Positions 1 through 7,932 of a DNA stretch of 62,291 nucleotides are shown in pieces (within the stretch, counting starts at the first letter, position 1; each line of letters begins with the position of its first letter). The notes below the pieces were generated by a model. That model was not told the origin of the DNA and ran no database searches. It worked only from the letters and a program-made list of their open reading frames with translations. The DNA is taken from contig ONLK01000008.1 in assembly GCA_900318615.1 (NCBI GenBank), positions 1-62,291 on the forward strand, read 5' to 3'. The position numbers were made by a program, and so were the translations under genes. The DNA comes from an uncultured Eubacteriales bacterium. Its GTDB lineage: Bacteria; Bacillota; Clostridia; Lachnospirales; Lachnospiraceae.

Positions 1-84
1 TGCCTCATGTGGGGCGTGTCAATAAATCCGGCCACCACTCGCATGCAAGCATGCGTGGCGGCGGACTTTTGACACGGTAATCAT
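1..84 (-). repeat. Palindromic interspersed repeat, copy 1 (cut by window edge)
   Basis: Positions 16-75 form a 60-bp imperfect palindrome. It starts GTGTCAA, ends TTGACAC, and its centre reads GCATGCAAGCATGC. Just outside lies GTAATCAT (77-84). The same unit occurs in the opposite orientation at 39740 and 48357. The TGCCTCATGTGGGGC at the window edge is the start of the conserved tail seen in the other two copies. The TTGACA at 69-74 points toward the Na/Pi symporter gene and could serve as a -35 box, although the hexamer 17 bp further on is a poor -10. Confidence 0.85.
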
Positions 85-140
85 GTAATTATTTTGTAAA
101 TCGCACAGGATTTTCAGACTCTTGCGAAAAGGAGTAACAC

Positions 141-2009
141 ATGGACATATTTTACCGATTGCTGGCACTGTTTGGCGGCCTTGCCCTCTTTCTCTACGGC
201 ATGCGCATCATGGGGGATGGACTGAAGAGCAGCTCCGGAGGAGCCATGAAGGCAGCGCTCGCCAGGGTAACAGGCAATCCCGTTATGGGATTCATTCTCG
301 GTCTTATTGTCACCTGTATGATTCAAAGTTCCCATGCCACCATTGTTCTTACCGTCGGACTGGTAGGCGCCGGTTTTCTGACCTTTCGTCAGTCGGTCGG
401 CGTAGTTCTCGGAGCCAATGTCGGTACTGCCATAACCGCACAGATCATCCGCCTGATGGACGTCGATGCCGGAAGCGGCAGTCTCTTCAATCTCTTTAAA
501 TCGCAGAATCTGGCTTCCATCGCCCTTGTCACCGGCATCATCCTGATCATGTTTATCAAGACCCGCAGGGCGGATGCCATCGGTACCATCTGCATGGGCT
601 TCGGTATTCTGTTCGCCGGTCTGATGAACATGTCCAATGCTGTGACTGCCTTCGGACAGCCGCTCAGTAAACTCCTTACTTCCTTTGAGGATAATTATCT
701 GCTCGGTTTCCTTTCCGGCGTTGCCGTTACCGGCGTCATTCAGAGTTCTTCCGCCGTCGTCGGTATTCTGCAGACCATTGCCAGCTCCGTCGGTGTCCGC
801 TTCTGCGGCGTATTTGCCGTAATCATCGGTGTAAACATCGGCGACTGCCTGACCGCGTACCTGGTATGCCGGATCGGCGCCAAGCCGGATCAGATCCGCA
901 CCGTCCTGGTTCATGTTATCTACAACATTTTCGCAGCCTCCATGCTTTTCATCGCCGTCGGAATACTGCGCGGAACCGGTGTGATCTCCGATCATCTTTG
1001 GTATATGACTCTCAATTCCGGCGGTGTCGCAAACGTCCACGGCCTGTTCCGTCTGATTCCCGCCCTCATTCTGCTGCCCTTCGCCAACAAGTTTGCCGAC
1101 ATGGCAGAGCGCATTGTCAAGGATGAACCGGTGAGCGAGGAAGACTCCATTATCGAGCATGACCTGCGCGAGCTGGATGAACGTCTGACCGCCAGCCCGA
1201 GAATCGCTCTCAATCAGTCTGCTCATCTGATCGGGCACATGGCGGATGTTTCCATGCACAACTATGAAGCCTGCCTGCAGCAGATATTCGAATACGAAAA
1301 GGGCCGCAAGAAACGCATCAGCGAAAGAGAACATCTGCTGGATCGTATGGCCGATGCCTCCAATAAATATATCGTTCGGATATCTCCGCACATTACGCTG
1401 GAGGCCGATGAAAGGGAACAGGATTTCCAGCTGAAGGCTCTGGTTGCCTTTGAACGTATCGGTGACCTGGCTGTCAATATATCTCATTACGCGAACACCA
1501 TGCACGATGAGGAAAAGAATTTTTCCGACCGGGCTCAGAAAGAGCTGAGAATAGCTGCAGAGGCTATCCGGCAGACACTGCAGCGTACCGTAACCGCTTT
1601 TAAAAACGAAGATGTGGATCTGGCCAAAATGGTTGAACCGCTGGAGGAAGTGAACGACGAAATTATCGACTATCTGCAGAAGGCCCACATGGATCGCATG
1701 ACTCACGGCGAATGTGAAGTCTTCAACGGCATTCAGTTTCAGAACATTCTGCAGAATATGGAGCGTATCTCCGACCAGTGTTCGGATACGGCGGTTTATT
1801 TGCTCGCCCGGTACGATGACAAGATCAACGGCGATGAGCACCGTTATGTCCACGATCTTCACCACAACGGCAACAAAGAATACTGGGATGAATTCAACCG
1901 TACCTATAACCTGTACTTCTCCCAGTTCCATGAGCTCGTCCGCGGTGACAAGCGCGCTGAAAAGATCATCCCGAAACGATATTCCCCGGATACAAATCAG
2001 CCGGCTTGA
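141..2009 (+). CDS. Na+/phosphate symporter with C-terminal PhoU-like domain
   Basis: This is a 622-residue member of the Na/Pi cotransporter II (NptA-like) family, which brings phosphate into the cell with sodium. Two inverted membrane repeats carry the family signatures: QSSHAT near residue 62 followed by GANVGTAITAQ near 91, and QSSSAVVG near 200 followed by GVNIGDCLTAY near 230. From about residue 345 the protein is soluble and helical, and looks like the PhoU domain common in bacterial members. The ATG at 141 has AAGGAG at about 129-134. It is followed by an intrinsic terminator and is probably monocistronic. The Pst/Pho operon lies 15 kb away, so this would be a second, lower-affinity phosphate route. 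The substrate is inferred from the family. Confidence 0.93.
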   Translation: MDIFYRLLALFGGLALFLYGMRIMGDGLKSSSGGAMKAALARVTGNPVMGFILGLIVTCMIQSSHATIVLTVGLVGAGFLTFRQSVGVVLGANVGTAITAQIIRLMDVDAGSGSLFNLFKSQNLASIALVTGIILIMFIKTRRADAIGTICMGFGILFAGLMNMSNAVTAFGQPLSKLLTSFEDNYLLGFLSGVAVTGVIQSSSAVVGILQTIASSVGVRFCGVFAVIIGVNIGDCLTAYLVCRIGAKPDQIRTVLVHVIYNIFAASMLFIAVGILRGTGVISDHLWYMTLNSGGVANVHGLFRLIPALILLPFANKFADMAERIVKDEPVSEEDSIIEHDLRELDERLTASPRIALNQSAHLIGHMADVSMHNYEACLQQIFEYEKGRKKRISEREHLLDRMADASNKYIVRISPHITLEADEREQDFQLKALVAFERIGDLAVNISHYANTMHDEEKNFSDRAQKELRIAAEAIRQTLQRTVTAFKNEDVDLAKMVEPLEEVNDEIIDYLQKAHMDRMTHGECEVFNGIQFQNILQNMERISDQCSDTAVYLLARYDDKINGDEHRYVHDLHHNGNKEYWDEFNRTYNLYFSQFHELVRGDKRAEKIIPKRYSPDTNQPA

Positions 2010-2153
2010 ACGAAAGCTTCCACCCGCCCGAAAGCGAAGAACCGCAAAGAAGCGAAAAACGATAAAAGGAGAGAAGGACAGCCCAAAGAAGGGGAACAGT
2101 GAAAACCGGAAACAAAAGGTTTTCCGAAATGCAAAATCCTTAAATACCACCCG

Positions 2154-2191
2154 AAGCGCATGCGGAAACGACAGTTCTGCATGCGCTTTTT
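2154..2191 (+). terminator. Intrinsic terminator after the Na/Pi symporter gene
   Basis: AAGCGCATGC (2154-2163) pairs with GCATGCGCTT (2179-2188) and is followed by T residues. The 335-bp gap 2010-2344 also holds a weaker GAAAACC/GGTTTTC hairpin (about 2101-2124) and the promoter of the next operon. I see no gene in the gap. Confidence 0.85.
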
Positions 2192-2278
2192 CGCGGGCAA
2201 TGATGCCCTGTTTTGCTGTCCGTTTTCTTCGCTGATCGCACTGACCTTCGTACATTCACCGCAATTGCCGCACAGTCC

Positions 2279-2307
2279 TTGACGTTTTCAGCCGTACGCC
2301 TTATGAT
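2279..2307 (+). promoter_or_regulatory. Sigma-A-type promoter for the chromate-transporter pair
   Basis: TTGACG (2279-2284) is followed after exactly 17 bp by TATGAT (2302-2307), about 38 bp upstream of the ATG at 2345. It lies directly downstream of the preceding terminator. Confidence 0.65.
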
Positions 2308-2344
2308 CGTTGTGGTAAATTTCAAAGTAGAGGAGGAAAATGTC

Positions 2345-2896
2345 ATGCCGGTATTGCTGGACCTGTACAAATGCTGGTTCAAGATCGGACTGTTTACATT
2401 CGGCGGCGGCTACGCCATGCTGCCGATGATTGAACGTGAAATCATTGAGAAAAAGCGCTGGGCAACCGAGGATGAAATCATGGATTACTACGCCATCGCT
2501 CAATGCACCCCCGGTGCGATCGCTGCCAATACCGCCACGTTTGTTGGCTTCAAAATCAAGGGTTACCTGGGCGGGATCATCTCCACGCTGGGCGTTGTCT
2601 CCCCTTCCATCATCATCATTTCTCTGATTGCCGCTCTGATTGAGAATTTTCAGGACCTGGCGATTGTTCAGCATGCACTGGCCGGCATCAGTGTTTCCGT
2701 GTGTGTTCTGATGTTCGTCTCCATAGAAAAACTTCTGAAAAAAGGAATCAGGGACTTTCCAACCGGAATTATTTTCGCGCTCGCTTTCATTCTGGCTTAT
2801 TTCACCAATATCTCCACGGTTCTTCTGGTTGTTGCTGCAGGAGCCGCCGGCTATGTACTGTATGCCGTTCACAGCAGGAAGGAGAAAAAGGTATGA
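2345..2896 (+). CDS. Chromate transporter family protein, first half-size subunit
   Basis: This 183-residue membrane protein has a single CHR domain. The hallmark FGGGYAMLPMIERE sits near residues 17-30, with CTPGAIAANTATFVG near 56. Half-size CHR proteins occur as tandem antiparallel pairs that together make one ChrA-type transporter. The open frame extends upstream to 2213, but AGGAGG at 2331-2336 fixes the ATG at 2345. The stop overlaps the next start as ATGA, so translation of the two halves is coupled. Characterised ChrA proteins export chromate. In a gut-type anaerobe the natural anion is uncertain. Confidence 0.9.
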   Translation: MPVLLDLYKCWFKIGLFTFGGGYAMLPMIEREIIEKKRWATEDEIMDYYAIAQCTPGAIAANTATFVGFKIKGYLGGIISTLGVVSPSIIIISLIAALIENFQDLAIVQHALAGISVSVCVLMFVSIEKLLKKGIRDFPTGIIFALAFILAYFTNISTVLLVVAAGAAGYVLYAVHSRKEKKV

Positions 2897-3465
2897 GTCA
2901 GTTTCTGCTGATGTGCTGGGAGTATTTTAAGACCGGTCTTTTCGCCATGGGCGGCGGACTGGCTACCGTTCCCTTTTTGCGTGAAATTTCCGAAAGACAT
3001 CCCGGCTGGTACTCAATCAAGGATCTGACCACCATGATTGCCGTCAGTGAATCGACTCCCGGTCCGATGGGAGTCAACATGGCTACCTACGTGGGCAACC
3101 ACCTGTATGGTGTAATCGGCGGAATCGCCTGTACCCTCTCACTGGTGGCTCCGTCCGTAATCGTCATCTTCATTATCGCCAGGATGCTGGAAAAGTTTAA
3201 GGGATCAAAGATTGTGAAGGCCATCTTCGCCGGGCTTCGTCCGGCGGTCGTCGGTTTTATTCTGGCCGCTGTTGTTGATATTTATCTGAGCAGTCTGTTC
3301 AACATTCCGCTGTACCGGCAAAACCACGCAATTCTGTCGCTGTTTCACTGGACAGCCATTGTATTGTTCGCTGCTCTTCTGACCGTCTATAAAAAATTTC
3401 CCAGGCTACACCCGATCTTCGTTATCCTGATCGGCGCCGCCGCAGGTATAATTCTAAAATTGTAA
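2893..3465 (+). CDS. Chromate transporter family protein, second half-size subunit
   Basis: This is a 190-residue CHR-domain partner of the preceding gene. It starts at the ATG inside the ATGA overlap, with the GGAGAAAAAGG just upstream as ribosome binding site. The family signature appears as FAMGGGLATVPFLREI near residues 18-33 and STPGPMGVNMATYVG near 55-69. Hydrophobic segments fill the rest. The two halves differ clearly in sequence, as expected for a heterodimer whose subunits insert with opposite topology. It is followed by rsmJ after 28 bp without a visible terminator, so rsmJ may be co-transcribed. Confidence 0.9.
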   Translation: MSQFLLMCWEYFKTGLFAMGGGLATVPFLREISERHPGWYSIKDLTTMIAVSESTPGPMGVNMATYVGNHLYGVIGGIACTLSLVAPSVIVIFIIARMLEKFKGSKIVKAIFAGLRPAVVGFILAAVVDIYLSSLFNIPLYRQNHAILSLFHWTAIVLFAALLTVYKKFPRLHPIFVILIGAAAGIILKL

Positions 3466-3493
3466 TAAAGGCAAAACGGGTACATGATAACGT

Positions 3494-4183
3494 ATGACTG
3501 AACTGATACGAGATGAAAACGGTCTTGCGCTGACCGACGGGAAACTAAAGCTTCGCGCGGATTTTAAGGAAAGTCTTCCCCGCCTGAAAAATGGTGCTGT
3601 ACAGTCCGAACTGCTGGTGAAGGCCGCCCGAATGAAGGGGCTGGCGCATCCGTGCGTTCTGGATGCGACCGCCGGGCTGGGGCAGGATTCAATTCTTCTC
3701 GCTGCCGCCGGCTTTACCGTGGAACTGTATGAATATGATCCGGTTATCGCAGCTCTGCTTCAGGACGCGCTGGAGCGTGCTGCCGCCGTTCCGGAACTTA
3801 AGGAAAGCGTCAGCCGCATGCACTTCCACCGGGAGGACAGCATTTTGGCCATGCAGCGAATGAGAGCCGCCCGGATGTATCAAAATCCGCCGGCGATCGA
3901 TGTCGTCCTGCTCGATCCCATGTTTCCGGAGCGCCGGAAAAGTGCCCTGGTAAAGAAAAAATTCCAGCTGCTTCAGCAGCTGGAACATCCGTGCGCCAAT
4001 GAAGAGGATCTTCTGAACGCAGCGCTGGGGTTAGCTGCGCGCAAGATCGTGATCAAGCGACCGGTCAAAGGTCCTTATCTGGCCGGTATGAAGCCGGATT
4101 ATTCTCTCACCGGAAAAGCCATCCGCTACGATGTCATTCTTTCTTCCGGCCATAACGCATGGGAACAGTCACCGTCCGGTTGA
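3494..4183 (+). CDS. rsmJ: 16S rRNA (guanine1516-N2)-methyltransferase RsmJ family
   Basis: This 229-residue class I SAM-dependent methyltransferase resembles E. coli RsmJ (YhiQ). The SAM-binding motif DATAGLGQDS lies near residues 56-65, an acidic ribose-binding residue near 78 (ELYEYDP), and the catalytic-type motif VVLLDPMFPERRKSALVKK near 137-155. The C-terminal IVIKRPVKGPYLAGMKPD also matches the family. It would modify 16S rRNA in the small ribosomal subunit. The ribosome binding site is weak. Its last 50 bp overlap the convergent YczE-type gene tail to tail. RsmJ is best known from Proteobacteria, so the exact nucleotide target here is inferred. Confidence 0.85.
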   Translation: MTELIRDENGLALTDGKLKLRADFKESLPRLKNGAVQSELLVKAARMKGLAHPCVLDATAGLGQDSILLAAAGFTVELYEYDPVIAALLQDALERAAAVPELKESVSRMHFHREDSILAMQRMRAARMYQNPPAIDVVLLDPMFPERRKSALVKKKFQLLQQLEHPCANEEDLLNAALGLAARKIVIKRPVKGPYLAGMKPDYSLTGKAIRYDVILSSGHNAWEQSPSG

Positions 4184-4799
4184 AGAAATCGATCAGCGGT
4201 CCCATAAAGAAGGCGGTGATTACCGTCCCGATCCCGACCGCAGCTCCCAGCGTCCAGCCGACGGCCACACAGATCAGGTCGGAAATGATGCGGCACCAGC
4301 GGAATGGAAATTTCGTCCGCTCATGGACGGTAAGCGCCATGGCATCGTACGTGGAAACACCGAGATCCGCCGTAAAATAGAGCGCGGATGCGAAGCACAT
4401 AATCACAATGCCGAAGAGCAGCAGAAGAATGCGCAACGGCCAGTCCGGATCCGGCAGAAGTTTTTTCATGGTCCACTCTGAAAAATCAGAGACATAGCCG
4501 ACGAGAAACATGTTTATAACGGTTCCCAGACCTATCTTTTTCCGGTTCCATAGAAAAATAATGAGAAGCAGAAGGGCATTGAACACGGTGTAAAATGTTC
4601 CGTACCTCACCTGCATGCCCCCTCTTCCGAGAAACAGCCATAGGCCATGGCTGAACACCTGAAAGGGATCAAAGCCGCATTTTGAGTGACTGAAAAGCCC
4701 GATGCTGTATCCGCAGATACTCACCCCCAGCACGGTCATCAAAATGCGGCGTTTCATTTCCGAAGCCATGGTGCCCTTCGGTTCACTTTCCACACTCAC
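4134..4799 (-). CDS. YczE/YyaS/YitT-type integral membrane protein
   Basis: This is a five- to six-helix membrane protein of about 221 residues, similar to Bacillus YczE/YyaS proteins of unknown transport function. Features include the early helix with SICGYSIGLFSHSKCGFDPFQVFSHG, a second half with FTADLGVSTYDAMAL, and a C-terminal helix ending ITAFFMGPLIDFF. I start it at the GTG at 4799 because GGAGG sits 7 bp upstream of it. An ATG at 4823 is in frame but precedes that ribosome binding site, and a further ATG lies 11 codons inside. It converges on rsmJ with a 50-bp overlap. The biochemical role is unknown. Confidence 0.85.
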   Translation of the reverse strand: MSVESEPKGTMASEMKRRILMTVLGVSICGYSIGLFSHSKCGFDPFQVFSHGLWLFLGRGGMQVRYGTFYTVFNALLLLIIFLWNRKKIGLGTVINMFLVGYVSDFSEWTMKKLLPDPDWPLRILLLLFGIVIMCFASALYFTADLGVSTYDAMALTVHERTKFPFRWCRIISDLICVAVGWTLGAAVGIGTVITAFFMGPLIDFFNRTVTVPMRYGRKKE

Positions 4800-4913
4800 C
4801 TGAAAACCTCCGCCAAATCCCATTGGTATATTGTATTGGAAAATTTTATTTGTATATTTTTCCAGTCTGCCGGTGCCTGATCTGAAATTCTGCAGCCGGA
4901 ACCGGCTTTATGC

Positions 4914-5135
4914 TCAGTATTCTTTGCTGATTTCCCGGATCCCGTATTCCTCCATGAATTGCTGCAATTCCTCCCGGGAATGAATGACGGTTACTTCCTC
5001 AAATTTTCCGGTTTTAAGGTTCTTAAATCCGGCCACCTGTTCACCGCTGCAGATACTGCAGCGAAGAACCGGCTTCAAAGTCTGCGGGTCATACGTACTC
5101 CGGACCGCCTGTTTTTTCTTTCTGAATAAGGACAT
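4914..5135 (-). CDS. Small conserved protein with a CSICSGEQ motif
   Basis: This is a 73-residue soluble protein with a basic start (MSLFRKKKQAV). It has a two-cysteine motif CSICSGEQVAGF near residues 26-37 and a charged C-terminal helix. The GGAGGG ribosome binding site is 5 bp from the ATG. It begins 14 bp after the rpiB stop, so the two are probably one transcript. A single CxxC pair could bind a metal or be redox active, but nothing else supports a function. I do not recognise a named family. Confidence 0.75.
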   Translation of the reverse strand: MSLFRKKKQAVRSTYDPQTLKPVLRCSICSGEQVAGFKNLKTGKFEEVTVIHSREELQQFMEEYGIREISKEY

Positions 5136-5149
5136 CCTGTCCCTCCGGT

Positions 5150-5611
5150 TTACTCTGTTTCCTTCAGTTCGCCTGTTTCCTCAATTTCCGTAATCATATC
5201 GATGCGCTTCTGATGGCGGCCGCCCTCGAACCTGGCATCAAGCCAGGAATCAACAATCATCCTGGCCATCTCAATGCCGACGACACGCGCCCCGAAAGCG
5301 ATGATATTGGCATTATTGTGCCGCTTTGCCAGCTGTGCCGAATATGGCTCGCTGCATACGCAGGCACGTATTCCCTTTACCTTGTTGGCTGCCAGGGAAA
5401 TTCCGATTCCGGTTCCGCAGATCAGAACGCCTCCGTCCACCTCCTTATCCGCGACCATGCGGGCTACCTTATAGCCATAAACCGGATAGTTGGACTTTCC
5501 CCGATCCTGTGTTCCGCAGTCAATTACCTCAATGCCCCGCTCCTCCAGATGAGCCTTGATTGCAAGTTTGTAGTCAACTCCCGTGTGATCATTGCCAATT
5601 GCTAGTTTCAT
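5150..5611 (-). CDS. rpiB: Ribose-5-phosphate isomerase B (RpiB/LacAB family)
   Basis: This is a 153-residue sugar-phosphate isomerase interconverting ribose 5-phosphate and ribulose 5-phosphate in the pentose phosphate pathway. The start MKLAIGNDHTGVDYK carries the Asp-His phosphate/substrate site, and CGTGIGISLAANK near residues 66-78 contains the catalytic-base cysteine. The AKRHNNANIIAFGAR block near 95-109 is also diagnostic. GGGAGG is 7 bp before the ATG. RpiB and the galactose-6-phosphate isomerases LacA/LacB are hard to tell apart by motif. No lac genes are nearby, so RpiB is the better call. Confidence 0.92.
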   Translation of the reverse strand: MKLAIGNDHTGVDYKLAIKAHLEERGIEVIDCGTQDRGKSNYPVYGYKVARMVADKEVDGGVLICGTGIGISLAANKVKGIRACVCSEPYSAQLAKRHNNANIIAFGARVVGIEMARMIVDSWLDARFEGGRHQKRIDMITEIEETGELKETE

Positions 5612-6056
5612 GCTTCCGCCTCCCGCTCATTATCCTTCTAATTTTATTTCCCGCCGCCTCCTGGTGAGCTTTACTGCATTGCGGTGGGACCGCACATCCA
5701 TATTATCCGCTTATTGCCTGTAAAATTCAAGGCGGAGCGTCATTTGCACACTCATTTTTGCTGAAACCTTCCTGTGCTATAATAGAGACGCAAAAAACCG
5801 TTGAAGCTTTTTCATCCAGGCAGTAAAATCCTTTCCGTGGGCAGTTTGGCTGCAGCCTGCGCTGCATCGCACCCGGTCCTTCCCCTGCTGTCACATGACG
5901 GAGCTGACTACGACACCTCTCGAAACCCTCTTCCGTCTGGCAGACATTGCGAAGGAATATCCGGACAATGTTTTTCCGGGAAACGTGTAAGGCGGCGGAA
6001 CGCTCCGGGGATTATTATTACGCGTAATTATTGAGAATAGAAGAGGACAGACTTAT
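5612..6056. other. Long intergenic region with promoter and untranslated leader
   Basis: This 445-bp divergent region lies between rpiB and the PHP phosphatase gene. It holds an extended -10 promoter at about 5758-5783 and then a leader of about 270 nt. The leader contains short open frames, for example 31 codons from ATG 5896 and 19 codons from ATG 5969, none with a good ribosome binding site. I recognise no riboswitch and no gene remnant with confidence. Confidence 0.5.
5755..5783 (+). promoter_or_regulatory. Extended -10 promoter upstream of the PHP phosphatase gene
   Basis: TGCTATAAT (5775-5783) is a perfect extended -10 element. The -35 at 17 bp spacing is poor (TTTTTG, 5755-5760), which is tolerated with a TGn extension. 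Confidence 0.5.
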
Positions 6057-6860
6057 ATGACAGATATCAGCAAAGTAACTCGCATGAAGGCAAATTATCA
6101 CACGCATACCTGGCGATGCCATCACGCGGCCGGCGCCGAGCGGGAATACGTGGAGGATGCGATTGCCGGGGGCATAAACATTCTCGGTTTTTCGGATCAC
6201 ACACCGCAGTTTTATCCGGATGGTTTTACAGATCCGTATAAAATGAAACCGGATCAGCTGAAGGGATATGTTGATACTGTTTTGAAATTGAAGGAAGAAT
6301 ATAAAAATCAGATCAGCCTGCATCTCGGTCTGGAGGTGGAGTACCTCCCGGCTTACTTTGACGAGCTGATCCGCTTTATCTCAGACTTTCCGATAGAATA
6401 TTTTATTCTGGGACAGCACTATCTTGGAAATGAAATAAATGATGTGTTCTCCGCCGATCCGACCGATGATCCGGACGTCCTTGACCGTTATGTTAAACAG
6501 TGTGAGGAAGCGATGGATACCGGCCGATTTACCTACCTCGCTCATCCGGACCTTATCAACTTCACCGGCGGCGAAACCGTATATGTCCGCCTCATGCGCA
6601 ATCTTTGCGAACACGCAAAATCCAGACATATTCCGCTGGAAATTAATTTCCTTGGAATATGGGGAAAGCGGAACTATCCAAACCAGGTCTTCTGGCACAT
6701 CGCCGGCGAGGTTGGGAATGAGGTTATCTTCGGTGCAGATGCCCACCAGCCCGACAAGGTGTGGAACCCGAAGGCATTTGCTTTCGCTCAGTGGATGGTC
6801 GATCAGCACCACCTGAACCGGATTGAAACCGTCCGGCTCATTGATCCGCGGGATCGCTGA
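6057..6860 (+). CDS. hisJ: PHP-domain histidinol-phosphatase (HisJ/HisK type)
   Basis: This is a 267-residue PHP-superfamily phosphoesterase. Metal-binding motifs are visible: NYHTHTWRCHH near residues 13-23, GFSDHTP near 44-50, the conserved Glu in LGLEVEY near 94, the His in GQHY near 120, LAHPD near 160, EINFLG near 194, and a terminal FGADAH near 222. Its length and motif order match HisJ-type histidinol-phosphate phosphatases of Firmicutes, the penultimate step of histidine synthesis. No other his gene is in the window, so a different phosphomonoester cannot be excluded. AGAGGA precedes the ATG. The 3' end overlaps convergent nfo by 23 bp. Confidence 0.85.
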   Translation: MTDISKVTRMKANYHTHTWRCHHAAGAEREYVEDAIAGGINILGFSDHTPQFYPDGFTDPYKMKPDQLKGYVDTVLKLKEEYKNQISLHLGLEVEYLPAYFDELIRFISDFPIEYFILGQHYLGNEINDVFSADPTDDPDVLDRYVKQCEEAMDTGRFTYLAHPDLINFTGGETVYVRLMRNLCEHAKSRHIPLEINFLGIWGKRNYPNQVFWHIAGEVGNEVIFGADAHQPDKVWNPKAFAFAQWMVDQHHLNRIETVRLIDPRDR

Positions 6861-7785
6861 CCGCTCTTTCCGACAGCTGTTCCATTTCAGCGCGCGACGG
6901 GTTTTCCCCGGTCCCTTCCGGAATGACTGTGTCCGCACTGCATGCCGGGTTTTCATATGCCCTTCTCAGCAGTGAAATCTCCTTTTCATACCCGTTGAGT
7001 TCATTCGGGGTTTCCAGATAAAACGGAAGATCTTTCAGATCCGGATGGCTGACGACCCGAAGCAGCGCCGGAAGGCCTATGCAGCCTTTTCCAAGCTTTT
7101 CGTGCCTGTCCTTATGTGCTCCCAGCGGATTCTTACTGTCATTGAGATGGATGGCCTTCAGCCTTTCCAGTCCGACTGTCCGGTCAAATTTCTTCAGTAC
7201 TCCGTCCAGATCCCCCGCAATGTCATATCCGCTGTCCCATACATGGCAGGTATCCATGCAGATTCCGATATGACCCGCCAGTTCCGGATCCACCTGATCC
7301 AAAATACTGCGCAGTTCCTCAAACGTACGCCCGACTTCGCTGCCCTTTCCGGCCATGGTTTCCAGAAGTACTGTTGTCTTCTGCTCCGGACGGATGACCT
7401 CATTGAGAACCTCCGCAATCTTCCGGATTCCTTCCTCCGCGCCCTGCCCCACATGGCTTCCCGGGTGAAAGTTGTAGCAGGATCCCGGCAGATATTCCAG
7501 CCGGCCCAGATCATCCTTCATGGTTTCAACCGCGAAACGGCGGACGTCCGGCTTTGCTGCACACGGATTCAGCGTGTAGGGTGCGTGTGCCAGCGGCATC
7601 GCCAGATTATGCTCCTTCCTGAATGCCATGAAATTTTCGATATCCGCAACATTAAGCTCCTTCACGCTTCCGCCCCGCGGATTTCGTGTAAAATATTGAA
7701 ATGTATTTGCGCCGATCTTCACGGCTACCCTTCCCATGTTCAGGTATCCTTTGGAAGAAGACTCATGACATCCTATTGTTAACAT
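6838..7785 (-). CDS. nfo: Deoxyribonuclease IV / AP endonuclease Nfo
   Basis: This 315-residue endonuclease IV cleaves DNA 5' of abasic sites in base excision repair. The tri-zinc ligands are present: HAPYTLNP, FHPGSHVG, LLETMAGKGSEVG, CMDTCHVWDSGYD, HLNDSKNPLGAHKDRHEKLGKG-type block (H, D and H ligands) and FYLETPN. The C-terminal 35 residues beyond the TIM barrel (ENPSRAEMEQLSERAV and so on) are a non-conserved extension. It starts just downstream of the hydrogenase terminator and so probably has its own promoter inside that short gap. Confidence 0.95.
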   Translation of the reverse strand: MLTIGCHESSSKGYLNMGRVAVKIGANTFQYFTRNPRGGSVKELNVADIENFMAFRKEHNLAMPLAHAPYTLNPCAAKPDVRRFAVETMKDDLGRLEYLPGSCYNFHPGSHVGQGAEEGIRKIAEVLNEVIRPEQKTTVLLETMAGKGSEVGRTFEELRSILDQVDPELAGHIGICMDTCHVWDSGYDIAGDLDGVLKKFDRTVGLERLKAIHLNDSKNPLGAHKDRHEKLGKGCIGLPALLRVVSHPDLKDLPFYLETPNELNGYEKEISLLRRAYENPACSADTVIPEGTGENPSRAEMEQLSERAVSDPADQ

Positions 7786-7799
7786 CCTGTGTTCCTTTC

Positions 7800-7864
7800 A
7801 AAAAAAACTGCTGTATCCGAACGCAAAAGGATGAATCATCCCTTCCGGCGGTGATACAGCAGTT
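7800..7864 (-). terminator. Intrinsic terminator of the hydrogenase operon
   Basis: On the minus strand a perfect 12-bp stem (arms 7853-7864 and 7806-7817) with a smaller GGATGA/TCATCC hairpin in its loop is followed by eight T residues. It lies 69 bp beyond the hydA stop codon. Confidence 0.88.
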
Positions 7865-7932
7865 CTTTCTGATTGTCCTGCCAATCATGTACCTTTTTGT
7901 AAGCAGCTGCCAATCAGCTGCCATCTGCACCG

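Noticed and set aside
114..2255. 713-codon open frame on the minus strand over the Na/Pi symporter gene
   Set aside because: It lies antisense to a gene with clear family motifs, has no ribosome binding site and a composition unlike real proteins. GC-rich third positions of the true gene keep the opposite frame open.
5801..6034. Small gene in the leader before the PHP phosphatase
   Set aside because: Several short frames exist, none has a ribosome binding site or a recognisable product, and they overlap each other.
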